Shown: positions 1 to 8,287 of the stretch, piece after piece | How positions within the stretch are numbered: position 1 is the stretch's first letter | Layout of the letters: every line of letters starts with the position of its first letter | Assembly: GCF_026342835.1 (NCBI RefSeq) | Contig: NZ_JAPEMI010000003.1 | Location: 265,403 to 329,402, forward strand | DNA length: 64,000 nucleotides | Direction of reading: 5' to 3' | Origin: Streptomyces sp. NBC_00154 | GTDB taxonomy: Bacteria; Actinomycetota; Actinomycetes; Streptomycetales; Streptomycetaceae | Notes under the pieces: generated by a model | The model's input: only the letters and a program-made list of their open reading frames with translations | What the model was told of the DNA's origin: nothing | The model's database searches: none | Program-made: the position numbers and the translations under genes

Positions 1-163
1 GGTCGATCGTGTCCTGCTTGACCCAGTTCCGCAGTCCCTCGGCGCTGACCCCGATGTCCCGGGCCACCTCGGTGACGGTCTTGCCGGAGGAGCGCACGAG
101 CGCGACCGCGTCGCGCTTGAACTCCTCCGAATACCGCCTGCTGCGGTTGCTCTTGCTTCCCAC
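1..163 (-). CDS. IS3 family transposase OrfA, N-terminal part
   Basis: The minus strand encodes the first 54 residues of an IS3-group OrfA helix-turn-helix protein. OrfA binds the element's ends, and OrfAB is formed by ribosomal frameshifting. Visible residues include RRYSEEFKRDAVALV, then GKTVTEVARDIGVS and EGLRNWVKQD, the classic HTH_Tnp_1 pattern. The GTG start at 163 follows GAGGAAGTAGTGCC, a plausible ribosome site. The gene runs off the left edge, so whether OrfB follows cannot be seen. Confidence 0.75.
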   Translation of the reverse strand, partial: MGSKSNRSRRYSEEFKRDAVALVRSSGKTVTEVARDIGVSAEGLRNWVKQDTID

Positions 164-230
164 CTGGCACTACTTCCTCTGGAACCTCACGTCCCAGTCT
201 CCAGGTGTCCAACATCAAGGGGAAGCTTCA
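1..230 (-). mobile_element. IS3 family (IS2-like) element, end only
   Basis: This is one end of an IS3-family element cut by the window edge. Read on the minus strand, the terminus at 230 begins TGAAGCTTCCCCTTGATG and continues into GGACACCTG. That is the TG...CCCC pattern with a GGACACCTG-like inner part known from IS2-type ends. The element stops immediately before a caspase-domain reading frame that has lost its beginning, so the insertion probably truncated that gene. The other end lies outside the window. Confidence 0.6.
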
Positions 231-430
231 TCCGACGCCTGATGCTGATCCTGGACACCTGTTATTCCGGGCAGGGCAGCAACGAACTCGCTGCCAAGGC
301 ACTGGAGCGGATCAGCACACAATGGGGTCAAGCAACCGGATCTGGCCTGGTCATCGTCTCATCCGCCCAGCCCCATCAGCAGGCGCAGGCCGACCTGTTC
401 CCGCAGTTGCTGGAGCAAGTAGTGGCCTCG
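231..430 (+). pseudogene. Caspase (peptidase C14) domain fragment
   Basis: The frame opening at about 233 reads RRLMLILDTCYSGQG and then continues with an IVSSAQPHQQAQADLFPQLL stretch. LDTCYSG is the catalytic-cysteine motif of bacterial caspase-like proteases (peptidase family C14), and SSA-PHQ-A is the usual following strand and loop. The region before the cysteine, including the catalytic histidine, is missing because the IS3-type end abuts directly. After about 430 the frame stops resembling the family and runs into an unrelated broken gene. In actinomycetes such domains often sit in large multidomain signalling or conflict proteins, but nothing here shows which. It is a non-functional remnant. 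Confidence 0.6.
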
Positions 431-444
431 GCGGGATCCCGCGG

Positions 445-1045
445 CGTGGTGGAGCAGCCCCGTCCCGCGCCACTTCGGCACGGCCGACGTGGGCGGATCG
501 CGCGTGCCGGGATGGCCCAGGCGGCGGCGTTGTACGGGCTGCTCCTGCTGCTCACGCGGGCCGGTGGCTGTCTCCTAAGCGGTGAACCACGCCCGGTTGT
601 CGGGCTGGGGCGGTGGGGACGACGATCGCCGTGCTCGCCGGTTACACCGCCGTACGCTGGATCGTTCCCGTCACCCTCGCCCGGCCGCTGGCGGCGGGCA
701 TCAGACCCGGCCGGTACCCTCCGTTGGCAGCGACCTATCTGCGTCTGTGGGCGCTGGACGTGCTGGTGCTCAGTATGAGTCCCCTGCCATGGGCCCCTAT
801 CTGTGGCTCCTGGGCGCGCGCGTCGGCCCTGGCACCACCATCGCCACCAGTTTCGTCGGTCTGCCCACGCTGCTGCGCGTTGACCGCGACGCCGCGATCG
901 GCTACGGCGCCACGCTGCGTCCCTGCCAGGTTGCCGACGGATGGGTAACGGTCGCCCCGATCACCATCGGCGAACGGGCGTACGTCGGTGCCAACGCGGT
1001 CTGTGAACCCGGCGCGTGCCCGGATCCAGGGCCCGGCCCTTGGAC
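445..1045 (+). pseudogene. Pls/PosA-type NRPS-like protein, frameshifted C-terminal fragment
   Basis: Three successive frames carry pieces of one protein. WWSSPVPRHFGTADVGGSRV lies in the frame of 447, a membrane-like AVLAGYTAVRWIVP / RPLAAGIRPGRYP / YLRLWALDVLVLSMSPLP stretch runs from 613 to 785, and MGPYLWLLGARVGPGTTIAT followed by LPTLLRVDRDAAIGYGATLR lies from 789 in a third frame. The order of membrane segments then left-handed beta-helix (hexapeptide acyltransferase) repeats matches the C-terminal half of Pls/PosA-type non-ribosomal-peptide-synthetase-like proteins. These make amino-acid polymers such as poly-lysine or related cell-surface products. At least two frameshifts and the missing adenylation domain show it is dead. 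Identification rests on remembered family features. Confidence 0.5.
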
Positions 1046-1317
1046 GGCGCCGGGTGCTCCCGTGGGTTTCCCGGCGCCGCCCTGTGTGACCTGCCGGTGG
1101 GTCAGTGCTGCAGCAGCCTGCGGTGGCGATGCCACCGACCGAGGCACCGGTCTCGGCGAGGTTCCCGCCCCGAACTTACGGTGATGATCCCTGTTCGTTT
1201 CATGATCGAAATGGGGAGAAGTACGAAGGGGGTTCCCTGTCCGGGAGCTTCGGCACGCCGGGAATGCACAAGCACACAAGCCCTGCTGACGGGGTGACAG
1301 GGGACGGGGTGGCTGGT

Positions 1318-1518
1318 GGCTGGTGGCTGCAGCGCAAGGCGATCCTGCGGGACCGCGACACCTACGACTACGCCTTCACCGAATGGATCTACGGCCCGAC
1401 AGCGCCGACACCCGAGGAGGGGCCGCCGATGTTCTCGAAGATTCCGCTGGCCTCCCTCGATGTGTCCGACCTGACCGACAAGGCAGAGGTCTCCTCGGAG
1501 CTGGCGAGTGCCCGCTAG
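1318..1518 (+). pseudogene. C-terminal fragment of an unrecognised protein
   Basis: An open frame ending at 1518 reads WWLQRKAILRDRDTYDYAF, then TEWIYGPTAPTPEEGPPMFS, then KIPLASLDVSDLTDKAEVSS. Codon third positions are strongly G/C, as in true genes of this window, but there is no credible start and the part before 1318 does not look coding. I do not recognise the family. It is probably the tail of a gene cut by the neighbouring IS481 and synthetase remnants. Confidence 0.25.
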
Positions 1519-1554
1519 GTGTTCTGTCCATGGAGGTTGGTGACGGGGTTCACG

Positions 1555-1692
1555 GTTGAGTGATCTTGAAATGGGTGAGGGCCTTCTGGCCTGGTGTGGA
1601 TTGCGACATCTGCACCGGCGACCGGAAAGGCCCTCGTGCCGCACCGTAATGCACCCCTGACCGAGACCGGTCGTCTGCGTCTGGCCCGTTGA
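1555..1692 (+). mobile_element. IS481 family element, 5' remnant
   Basis: After the stop at 1518 there is a non-coding lead, then GTG at 1636 opening VPHRNAPLTETGRLRLA, the typical N-terminus of actinomycete IS481-family transposases. The frame is lost at about 1692, just after that motif, and the next recognisable DNA is the Tn3-type transposase start. Only about 18 codons remain. Element boundaries are approximate. Confidence 0.5.
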
Positions 1693-1800
1693 AATCTGGC
1701 GCTAAGCCCTTCGCGCGCCTGAGAGCGCTTTGACCTGGGGTTCGGTGGAGGCAGAGCCTTCGGCAGTCGTGTTGATCCCTGACTGTCTGGAGGTCCGGAG

Positions 1801-2330
1801 AGTGCCGGTCGAGTTTCTGACGGATGAGCAGGCCGCGAAGTACGCGGCGTACGACGGGGCGCCGTCGCGTACGGAGTTGGAGCGGTTCTTCTTCCTGGAC
1901 GATGCGGACCGGGAGCTGATCGAGTCCAAAGGGCGGTCGCACAACCGGCTCGGCTTCGCGGCCCAGCTCACCACCGTGCGGTATCTCGGGGTGTTCCTGG
2001 ACGACCCGACCGACGTGCCGGCCGAAGTCGTCGACTACCTCGCCCAGCAGCTCGGCATCACAGACGCGTCGGTGCTGAAGGCGTACGGCGAGCGGGAGAA
2101 GACCCGGTTCGAGCACATGTGGGAGCTGCGGAAACTCCTGGAGTACACGGAGTTCGCTGACGCGGAGGCGGAGCTGCGGGGGTGGGTGGACGCGCGGGCT
2201 TGGACGACCGGGGAGGGGCCGAAGGCGCTGTTCGACGCGGCGACGGGGTGGCTGCGCGAGCGGCGGGTGCTGCTGCCCGGCGTGACGACGTTGGCCCGGC
2301 TGGTCGCCTCCGTACGGGAGACGAGCTCAG
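1801..2330 (+). pseudogene. Tn3 family transposase, N-terminal fragment
   Basis: From GTG 1801 the frame encodes VPVEFLTDEQAAKYAAYDGA, then ELERFFFLDDADRELIESK, LGFAAQLTTVRYLGVFLDDP and QLGI...YGEREKTRFEHM. This is the DUF4158 N-terminal DNA-binding domain of Tn3-family transposases, whose full length is near 1000 residues. The match stops near 2320 at LARLVASVR, where a different protein continues in another frame. The C-terminal end of a Tn3-type transposase reappears on the same strand at 3484, so the middle was deleted and replaced. Confidence 0.8.
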
Positions 2331-2682
2331 AACCGGCGCGCTGCCGGACACCTCGATTGACTGGCTCAAGACGAACTTCTTCAAGACCGAGCTCGAACTC
2401 GGCCGGTGCCTGCGCCTGCCCGCTGAGGGGCCGTGCGAATGCGACCTCTACCTGACCTGCGCCAAGTTCGTCACGACACCCGACTACGCGCCACGGCTCC
2501 GGACGCGCCGCCGAGTCGAGCAGACCCTCGCTCTGGACGCAGCAGAGCGCGGCTGGGACCGCGAGGTCGAACGGCACCGCTGCACCAGCCTGCGCGTCGA
2601 GAAGCTGCTGGCCGACCTCAACGAACCACTTGACGGCCCCAACGAATCACCGGAGGTCGATCGACTTGAGCTCTCGTCGTAA
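2320..2682 (+). pseudogene. Tyrosine integrase (Tn554 TnpB-like) C-terminal fragment
   Basis: The frame reads SIDWLKTNFFKTELELGRCL, then LPAEGPCECDLYLTCAKFVT, TPDYAPRLRTRRRVEQTL and DREVERHRCTSLRVEKLLAD, ending at 2682. The cluster of cysteines followed by FVTTP and a coiled-coil-like arginine-rich tail is the C-terminal extension seen after the catalytic domain of some transposon tyrosine recombinases in actinomycetes. No R...HxxR...Y catalytic core is present. It joins the Tn3 fragment abruptly at about 2320. Family assignment is from remembered features. Confidence 0.45.
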
Positions 2683-2719
2683 GCCCCAGCAGCTCCGGGA
2701 CACCGGCCGTCGACGCCGC

Positions 2720-3391
2720 TCAGGCGGTCGGATAACCGATTTGGGCGATGTCCTCTGCCAGACCGCTGAGCGTCGCCTTCGGATTCAATGCCGAGACACC
2801 CTGCTGGGTCAGCGGCTTGAGGTCCCAGATGTCCTGGACCGCCGAAAGGTCCAGCGTGACCTCGTAGTAATCCTCGGCGAAGGTCTGGTACGCCTCCGCC
2901 GAGCCCCCGACGAGGACATCAAACAGCCACTCCGCGCCGTCGGCGTCGTCCATCTCCTCATCCGGGACATGGACGTTGCCGCACTTCCACTGGGAGTCGG
3001 AATGTTCGCGCCACAAGCAGACGGTGGCTCGCGGGAGTCCGTTGTGGTCGGCGAAGGCGGGTTCCTCCACATAAGAGCGGAAGACCTCCGGGACCGAGTC
3101 GAAAAGCCCAGGCCACGGTGCCGGAGGCGAGAGGTGAGACGGGGTCATCGGCGACTCGTGGTTGCATGCCTGGGCGTACGCACCGGCGGCGGCGAACACG
3201 ATGGCGTAGTCGTTGCCGCTGCCGTCCCGCATCGAAGCCATCTCCTCCCCCTGCGACCAACGGGAATCGAACGAGAAGTACCTGAAGTCCCACTCTGGGC
3301 ACAGAACGGCGTCCAACATCGCCAGGGCCTTGGAGTGATCGCGGACAGCCGCGATACCAGGCAACTTCTTGATCACTTCATAGACCGACAT
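2720..3391 (-). CDS. Hypothetical protein (223 aa), Tn3 cargo
   Basis: This is an intact acidic protein of 223 residues with strong G/C third positions, beginning MSVYEVIKKLPGIAAVRDHS. It is rich in tryptophan, tyrosine and phenylalanine (for example EWDFRYFSFDSRW and CLWREHSDSQWKCG) and ends EDIAQIGYPTA. There is no signal peptide or membrane segment. The start at 3391 was chosen because an upstream ATG at 3466 would add a tail that reads into transposon DNA. I do not recognise a named domain. The fold may be that of the small acidic immunity-type or SMI1-like proteins, but this is only an impression. It lies between the two halves of a Tn3-type transposase gene and so is probably cargo captured by recombination. 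Confidence 0.55.
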   Translation of the reverse strand: MSVYEVIKKLPGIAAVRDHSKALAMLDAVLCPEWDFRYFSFDSRWSQGEEMASMRDGSGNDYAIVFAAAGAYAQACNHESPMTPSHLSPPAPWPGLFDSVPEVFRSYVEEPAFADHNGLPRATVCLWREHSDSQWKCGNVHVPDEEMDDADGAEWLFDVLVGGSAEAYQTFAEDYYEVTLDLSAVQDIWDLKPLTQQGVSALNPKATLSGLAEDIAQIGYPTA

Positions 3392-3483
3392 GGGGTCATC
3401 CAAGCGGACCCGACTGACACCGACCGCACTGACCATGCCCTGGGCGATGCACCGAAGGAAGATCAACTTGAACTGTTCACATA

Positions 3484-4185
3484 AACAGCGACATCGTCTT
3501 CGGCCTGCTTACCTTGGCCGGGTTCGCGTACGCGCCGCAGCTGGCGGACCTGCCGGACCAGAAGATGTGGCGCATCGACCGCACTGTCGACTACGGCGCC
3601 TTCCAGGACGCCGCCCGCGGCCGGGTCGACCTCGCGAGGATCGAGCGCCACTGGGAGGACATCCTGCGGATCATCGGCTCCATCCACACCGGCGCCGTAC
3701 GCGCGTACGACGTCATCCGGATGCTGGCGCGCGACGGGCGCCCGACCCCGCTGGGCGACGCGATTGCCCACTACGGGCGGATCTCCAAGACCCTGCACAT
3801 CCTGCGCCTGGCCGACGAGCCCGGCTACCGCAGGCAGATCAAAGTGCAGGCCAACCTCCAGGACGGCCGCCACGCACTCGCCCGGAAGATCTTCCACGGC
3901 AAGCAGGGGCAGCTCTACCACCGCTACCAGGACGGCATGGAAGACCAGCTCGGCGCCCTGGGCCTGGTCCTCAACGCGCTCGTGCTGTTCAACACCCGCT
4001 ACATGGACGCCGCGGTCAACCAGCTGCGCGCCAACGGCTTCGACGTCCGCGACGAGGATGTGGCCCGCCTCTCCCCATTGGTGCGGCACCACATCAACAT
4101 GCTGGGCCGCTACTCGTTCCAGCTTCCTGAGCTGCCCGGCGGGCTGCGGCCGCTGCGCGACAAGGACGCCACCGACGACGAGTAG
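3484..4185 (+). pseudogene. Tn3 family transposase, C-terminal fragment
   Basis: The frame starts abruptly at about 3484 with SDIVFGLLTLAGFAYAPQLA and continues with DLPDQKMWRI, then IGSIHTGAVRAYDVIRML, FHGKQGQLYHRYQDGMEDQL and GALGLVLNALVLFNTRYMDA, ending at 4185. This is the conserved C-terminal part of the Tn3 DDE transposase, including the glutamate-containing EDQLGALGLVLNA helix. With the N-terminal fragment at 1801 it makes up less than half of a normal transposase. No 38-bp Tn3 terminal repeat was recognised downstream. Confidence 0.8.
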
Positions 4186-4485
4186 GCCGACGGCTGCGGC
4201 CGGCGCCGTTGGGCGTTTGCCGCAGCCTCGGGCATCGCCAGACCCCGGCTCCACTCGCTACGCTGCACGTGTAAGGTGCCCCCACCCGCATCCGATCCCA
4301 GCCTTCGACAAGCCGGATCATTGCAGGTCGCGGGGCACCATTTCCAGCTGGTGACGGACAGCCACCAGCCCTGGAACTCGCGGTGAAACACCGAGGCTGG
4401 AGGTTCCGGTCGGCGGCGGAGGCCCAACACTAATGATCACCGGAGTCACCAGGGAGCCCGCAGCATGACCGGCACCACGGAGGCC
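4186..4485. other. Non-coding gap before IS1380
   Basis: There is no convincing gene here. The stretch follows the Tn3 transposase stop and leads to the left inverted repeat of the IS1380 element. Short open frames on both strands lack ribosome sites and family resemblance. Confidence 0.5.
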
Positions 4486-6164
4486 CTTAGCCTTGATCCA
4501 TCGAGGTGGTTTGAGAGTGGTCTTTTGATCGGTTTCGGGTCGGGTGGCCGGGTGAGGGCAGGTTGTGTCCGCTGGTCTGCCCAGCATTTCCACGGTTCGG
4601 TTCCGGTCGGGCCCTTGCGGGCGGGGCGGGCAGGGGCTGTTCGTATCAGCCGGCCGGTCCGTGGGCGGTGGAGAACAGGTGTGTCCAGGCGTGCTGCCAG
4701 GGCCAGTTGTGCGGTAGGTGCAGGGTGATGCGGCGGCCGGAGCGGGCGATCCGGGCCGGAACGTGGACCAGGTGGGTGCGGATCGTGGCGGTGGTGGCCC
4801 TGGCGTGGAAGGCGGAGGCCTGTGCGCCGGTGGCCCGCAGCAGGTTGTAGGTCATCGCCCACAGGGTGAGCCATGCGGCGTTGGCGTGGAAGTGTGCGGA
4901 GGGCAGGTGGGCCAGGGCAGAGGCTTTGCTGTCGGCGATGACCTGCTCGATGACCGCGTGGTGACGGTGTTCGCGTTCGGCCTGGAGGGTCTGTGCGGGC
5001 TGGTCGGTGAAGAACGGGTGGTAGCGCCAGACGGGAAACAACTCGCCCTGCTCACCCACAACGGCGGGTTTGGCCAGGTCGCGGACCCGGCGCACGATCA
5101 GCCGCGCGGTGACCCGCTCTGCTTTTGTGCGGCTGGCGAACGCGGTGTAGGCGGGGATCTCGGCGACTTCGGCGTCCGAGATGAGTTCACCGGTTGCGGG
5201 ATCGGGCACCGCGGTCGGGTACGTGATCTGCTGCCAGGCCTGGTCGGGGAGGGTGTGGATGGCCCGTTTGATGGAGGGGTTCATCCCGCAGGTGATCGAG
5301 AAGTGGGCTCCGGCCCGGCGGCAGGTGGCGATCACCCCGGCGTTGTAGAACTGCGAGTCCGCTCGCAGGATCCGGGTGCCGGTGCAGCCCGCCTCGACGG
5401 CGGTGGCCAGCGCCTCACTGACGAATTTCGGGGCCCCACGGGAATCGGCTGCCTTGCCGCGGCGCATCCGTACTGTTGCGATCACCGGCCGGGAGGTGGG
5501 GGTGCAGATCGTGGCGAGCAGGGGGTGCAGGGTGCGGATGCCCTTGAACCGGCCGTACTCGGCGCCCTGCTTGGCCCGGCCGTAGACCCGCTTGTGGGTG
5601 GAGTCGACATCGATGAACACCATCTGATCGGCGCCGGGAAGCAGTGGGGTGTGCGCGGTCAGTTGACCGAGGAACCTGCGGTGGACGGCGTGGAGTTGGA
5701 GTGCGTGGCCGTGGGTGAACGCGCGAAGGAACGTGCCCAGCGTGGACGGCGCACGGATACCCGTGAACACGGCCCGCATCGCGCCGTGCCGCAGGATGCG
5801 GAGGTCGTCGATGCTGTCCGCGCCCGCCGCCATGCCGGCCACGATGCTGCTGACCTTCGCGTCCGCCGACGCACCCGCGCCGTTCGTCGTCCCGCTCAGC
5901 TCCACCTTCTGCGTCACCAGGCCCGACAGCCCACACCGTTCGGCCAGCCGCATCACCGGAACCAGCCCGGCAAGCGCGACCAGATTCGGGTCATCGAACG
6001 CAGCGGAGACCGCCGCTGGAGTATGGGAAACTTGCATCTCGGAAGTGCCTTGCCGATCGTGCGTGCTGGAAGCCTCAAGAACTCCCATCATCGCAGGTCA
6101 CAAGGCACTTCCTTGTTTCCCGAAGAGTCATCCACAGCCATCAGATCGGTGGATCAAGGCTTAG
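4486..6164 (-). mobile_element. IS1380 family insertion sequence
   Basis: The ends form an inverted repeat. The left reads CTTAGCCTTGATCCATCGA from 4486 and the right, on the minus strand from 6164, reads CTAAGCCTTGATCCACCGA, which is 17 of 19 identical. The single transposase gene between them is intact. No matching 4-5 bp target duplication was found next to these ends, so the flanks were probably rearranged after insertion. The right end abuts the first codons of an MFS transporter gene. Confidence 0.8.
4646..6037 (-). CDS. IS1380 family transposase
   Basis: This is a 463-residue DDE transposase from ATG 6037 (MQVSHTPAAVSAAFDDPN), the usual start of actinomycete IS1380 transposases. An ATG at 6091 would add 18 atypical residues. 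Acidic catalytic positions are visible in MVFIDVDSTHKRVYG, TRILRADSQFYN and the late HHAVIEQVIADSKASAL. The C-terminus is arginine-rich. No frameshift was seen, so the enzyme may be active. It lies wholly inside the element with 482 and 127 bp to the inverted repeats at left and right. Confidence 0.9.
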   Translation of the reverse strand: MQVSHTPAAVSAAFDDPNLVALAGLVPVMRLAERCGLSGLVTQKVELSGTTNGAGASADAKVSSIVAGMAAGADSIDDLRILRHGAMRAVFTGIRAPSTLGTFLRAFTHGHALQLHAVHRRFLGQLTAHTPLLPGADQMVFIDVDSTHKRVYGRAKQGAEYGRFKGIRTLHPLLATICTPTSRPVIATVRMRRGKAADSRGAPKFVSEALATAVEAGCTGTRILRADSQFYNAGVIATCRRAGAHFSITCGMNPSIKRAIHTLPDQAWQQITYPTAVPDPATGELISDAEVAEIPAYTAFASRTKAERVTARLIVRRVRDLAKPAVVGEQGELFPVWRYHPFFTDQPAQTLQAEREHRHHAVIEQVIADSKASALAHLPSAHFHANAAWLTLWAMTYNLLRATGAQASAFHARATTATIRTHLVHVPARIARSGRRITLHLPHNWPWQHAWTHLFSTAHGPAG

Positions 6165-6198
6165 CGGGTCGGCTGCAGTCGACAATGCAGCACGAAGT

Positions 6199-7410
6199 GT
6201 CACGCGCCCGTTCTACGTATACGCCGTGCTCACCAACTCGCTGTTCCAGCGCGGCGTATTCGTCCTCTTCCTTTACCAGCGAGGCTTCTCCGTCGGGCAA
6301 GTGGCCCTACTGCAGACACTGCTCTACCTGGTCAGCGGACTTGCGGAGTTGCCGACGGGAGTCATCGCCGACCGAATCGGCAGGCGTGCCAGCATCGTGA
6401 TCGGCCAGATGCTGATAGCTGGATGTCTGCTCGGTCAGGTGGCTTTCTCCAACTACTGGGTGTTCCTGGCGCTGTTCATCGGGCAGGGCGTGGGCATGGC
6501 ATGTGTGTCCGGTTCGGACACCGCCCTGCTGTACGACCTGCTCGTGCGTCGTGGTGCAACGGCCAGCTACGTCAAGATCAAGTCCCGGTTCACCATGCTC
6601 GGGACGGTCACCTCGGGAGCCGCCATCGTCCTCGGCGGCCAACTGCAGCAGATCTCCTGGGGAGTCGTCTACGTCGGTTCGGCGGCGTGCCTCGTCCTGG
6701 CCGTGGTGGTGCTGATGTCACGGGTGCCCGAGATCCGCGGCGCGGACGCGGTGGACGAGCAGGACGGAGCCGAGGAGGAGCACGGCGACGCCACAGCATG
6801 GCGGGCGATGCTTCGGGTCGCCACGCCGGCGCTCGTGACGCTTGTCGTGGTGTCCGGATTGATGCATGCGACCTTGACGCCGTACATCATTTTTACGCAG
6901 AAGACCCTCTCCGATCAGGGAGCGGGCACCGCGTTGGTCAGCGTGGTCATATCGGCGGGATTCTTCGCCGGCGGGCTCACTCCGCTGCTGTCGGACCGCG
7001 CGGACCGGCGCATCGGGTATCGGGTCATCGTCCCGGTGTCTCTCCTGACGCTCGCCGCGGCACTCGGCCTGAGCGGCCTCGGCCTTGTCTGGGTCACCAT
7101 CGCCGCGTTCCTGGCCCTGGTCGGGATTCCCGAGATCACCGCCGTGATCGTGGACAACGTGTTCAACGAGGCCGTGCCGTCGCGCCACCGGGCGAGCCTG
7201 CTGTCGATGATCGCATTCGTGGAGTCGGCGCTCATCGGCATCGGCTATCTCGTCCTCGGCGCGCTCATGGACGGGCTGGGCTCCAGTGTGGGCATGGCCA
7301 CCTACGCCGCGGTCCCCCTGCTGGCATGTCTCCTGTGGCTCCCGGTGCTCTTCCGAGGGGCACGGGTGACCACCGAGATCGAGAAGCTCGCCGACCAAAA
7401 GGCATCCTGA
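6199..7410 (+). CDS. MFS transporter
   Basis: This is a membrane transporter of about 403 residues with roughly twelve hydrophobic segments. The cytoplasmic loop after the second segment reads ELPTGVIADRIGRRAS, the GxxADRxGRR motif A of the major facilitator superfamily, and motif A-like LLSDRADRRIGYR follows at mid-protein. The substrate cannot be inferred. The frame is open back into the IS1380 end at 6164. GTG 6199 (VTRPFYVYAVLTNSLFQR) gives a natural first helix, and GTG 6226 is an alternative that would lose half of it. Neither has a good ribosome site, so the IS may have removed the native leader. The 3' end runs straight into an integrase-like tail. Confidence 0.75.
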   Translation, partial: VTRPFYVYAVLTNSLFQRGVFVLFLYQRGFSVGQVALLQTLLYLVSGLAELPTGVIADRIGRRASIVIGQMLIAGCLLGQVAFSNYWVFLALFIGQGVGMACVSGSDTALLYDLLVRRGATASYVKIKSRFTMLGTVTSGAAIVLGGQLQQISWGVVYVGSAACLVLAVVVLMSRVPEIRGADAVDEQDGAEEEHGDATAWRAMLRVATPALVTLVVVSGLMHATLTPYIIFTQKTLSDQGAGTALVSVVISAGFFAGGLTPLLSDRADRRIGYRVIVPVSLLTLAAALGLSGLGLVWVTIAAFLALVGIPEITAVIVDNVFNEAVPSRHRASLLSMIAFVESALIGIGYLVLGALMDGLGSSVGMATYAAVPLLACLLWLPVLFRGARVTTEIEKLADQKAS

Positions 7411-7958
7411 AACAGACCATCTCGAGCAACGCCCTGCCCGATGGACGCCTCCTGACCGATCACGACCTCCCCCTCCGACCCCGGGTCGCGGCCGCCATCG
7501 TCCTGCTCTACGCGCAACCGCTCAGCCGCGTCGTCCGCCTCACCGTCGACGACGTGGTCCACGACGGCGACCAGGTCCTCCTACGGCTCGGCGAACCGCC
7601 CTCCCCGCTCCCCGGACCGGTCGCCGATCTCCTGCTCAGCTGGATCGACAACCGGGACAACATGAACACCGCGACAAATCGCGACTCGCGCTGGCTGTGC
7701 CCAGGGCGCCGGGCAGGACAGCCGATGCACCCCGACGCGCTCTCGGCCCTGGTCAACGACCTGGGCATCCCCACCATCGCCAGCCGGGTCTCCGCGATCC
7801 GTCAGCACGTCCTGGAGATGCCCGCACCCGTCGTTGCCGACGCCCTCGGCTACCACCAAGTCACCACCGTCAAGCTGGCCGTCCAAGCCGGCGGCACCTG
7901 GAGCCGATACGCCGCTGGAGATCACCTACGGTCACCATCCGGCTGGACACCACGGTGA
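7410..7958 (+). pseudogene. Integrase-like protein, C-terminal fragment
   Basis: The frame carries RVAAAIVLLYAQPLSRVVRL, then TVDDVVHDGDQVLLRLGEPP, a WLCPGRRAGQPMHPDALSAL stretch, IRQHVLEMPAPVVADALGYH and GTWSRYAAGD, ending at 7958. This is the tail of a family common in streptomycete mobile regions and resembling tyrosine-recombinase C-termini (R...Q/HxxL...LGY spacing) without an obvious catalytic tyrosine. It has no start of its own. The frame simply passes out of the shadow of the MFS gene, so a deletion fused the two. Confidence 0.5.
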
Positions 7959-7995
7959 ACTGACGACAGTTGAATAGACGAGCTCACCAGTATCA

Positions 7996-8277
7996 ACCCC
8001 GGACACCCACGAGGGCCTGGCCGCCGCCCGCGCCCGCGGCCGTACGGGAGGGCGCCCCACCGTCGTCAACGAGGACCTCATCCGCGCGGCCCGCGACATG
8101 CTGCCCGACCCGGCCAACAACGTCACCAAGGTCCTCGGCGTCTCCGTCGGCACGCTCTTTAACCAAATCCCGGAGCTGAAAGAGCTCCGGAACTCCCGCG
8201 TCCCACGCCAGCTGGAGGGAACCAGCCAACCGACCCCCACCGCTCCTTGCGGTGGGGGTCGGAGGCACGAGCTCTGA
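7996..8277 (+). pseudogene. Serine recombinase (resolvase) C-terminal fragment
   Basis: The frame reads HEGLAAARARGRTGGRPTVV, then NEDLIRAARDMLPDPANN and VTKVLGVSVGTLFNQIPEL, ending at 8277. GLAAARARGRxGGRP followed by a helix-turn-helix is the hinge and DNA-binding end of Tn3-type resolvases and invertases. The catalytic serine domain is absent. The HTH is unusual in its second half, suggesting decay. Confidence 0.6.
8230..8262. terminator. Bidirectional hairpin terminator
   Basis: A perfect 14-bp stem (CCGACCCCCACCGC and its complement) with a 5-nt loop lies between the resolvase fragment and the convergent permease gene ending at 8288. It overlaps the last codons of the fragment. Placement at the end of the permease gene suggests a terminator for the ABC operon. 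Confidence 0.75.
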
Positions 8278-8287
8278 ACCTGACTTC

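Noticed and set aside
1105..1317. Reading the first part of the 1105-1518 frame as a gene
   Set aside because: Before 1318 the codon bias and composition are not coding-like and overlap the synthetase remnant.
4486..6164. Target-site duplication next to the IS1380 ends
   Set aside because: The 4-5 bp flanks (GGCC and CGGG) do not match, so no duplication can be claimed.
4718..6400. Long plus-strand open frame opposite the IS1380 transposase
   Set aside because: It is the antisense shadow of the transposase and MFS genes, glycine- and valine-rich with no family resemblance or ribosome site.
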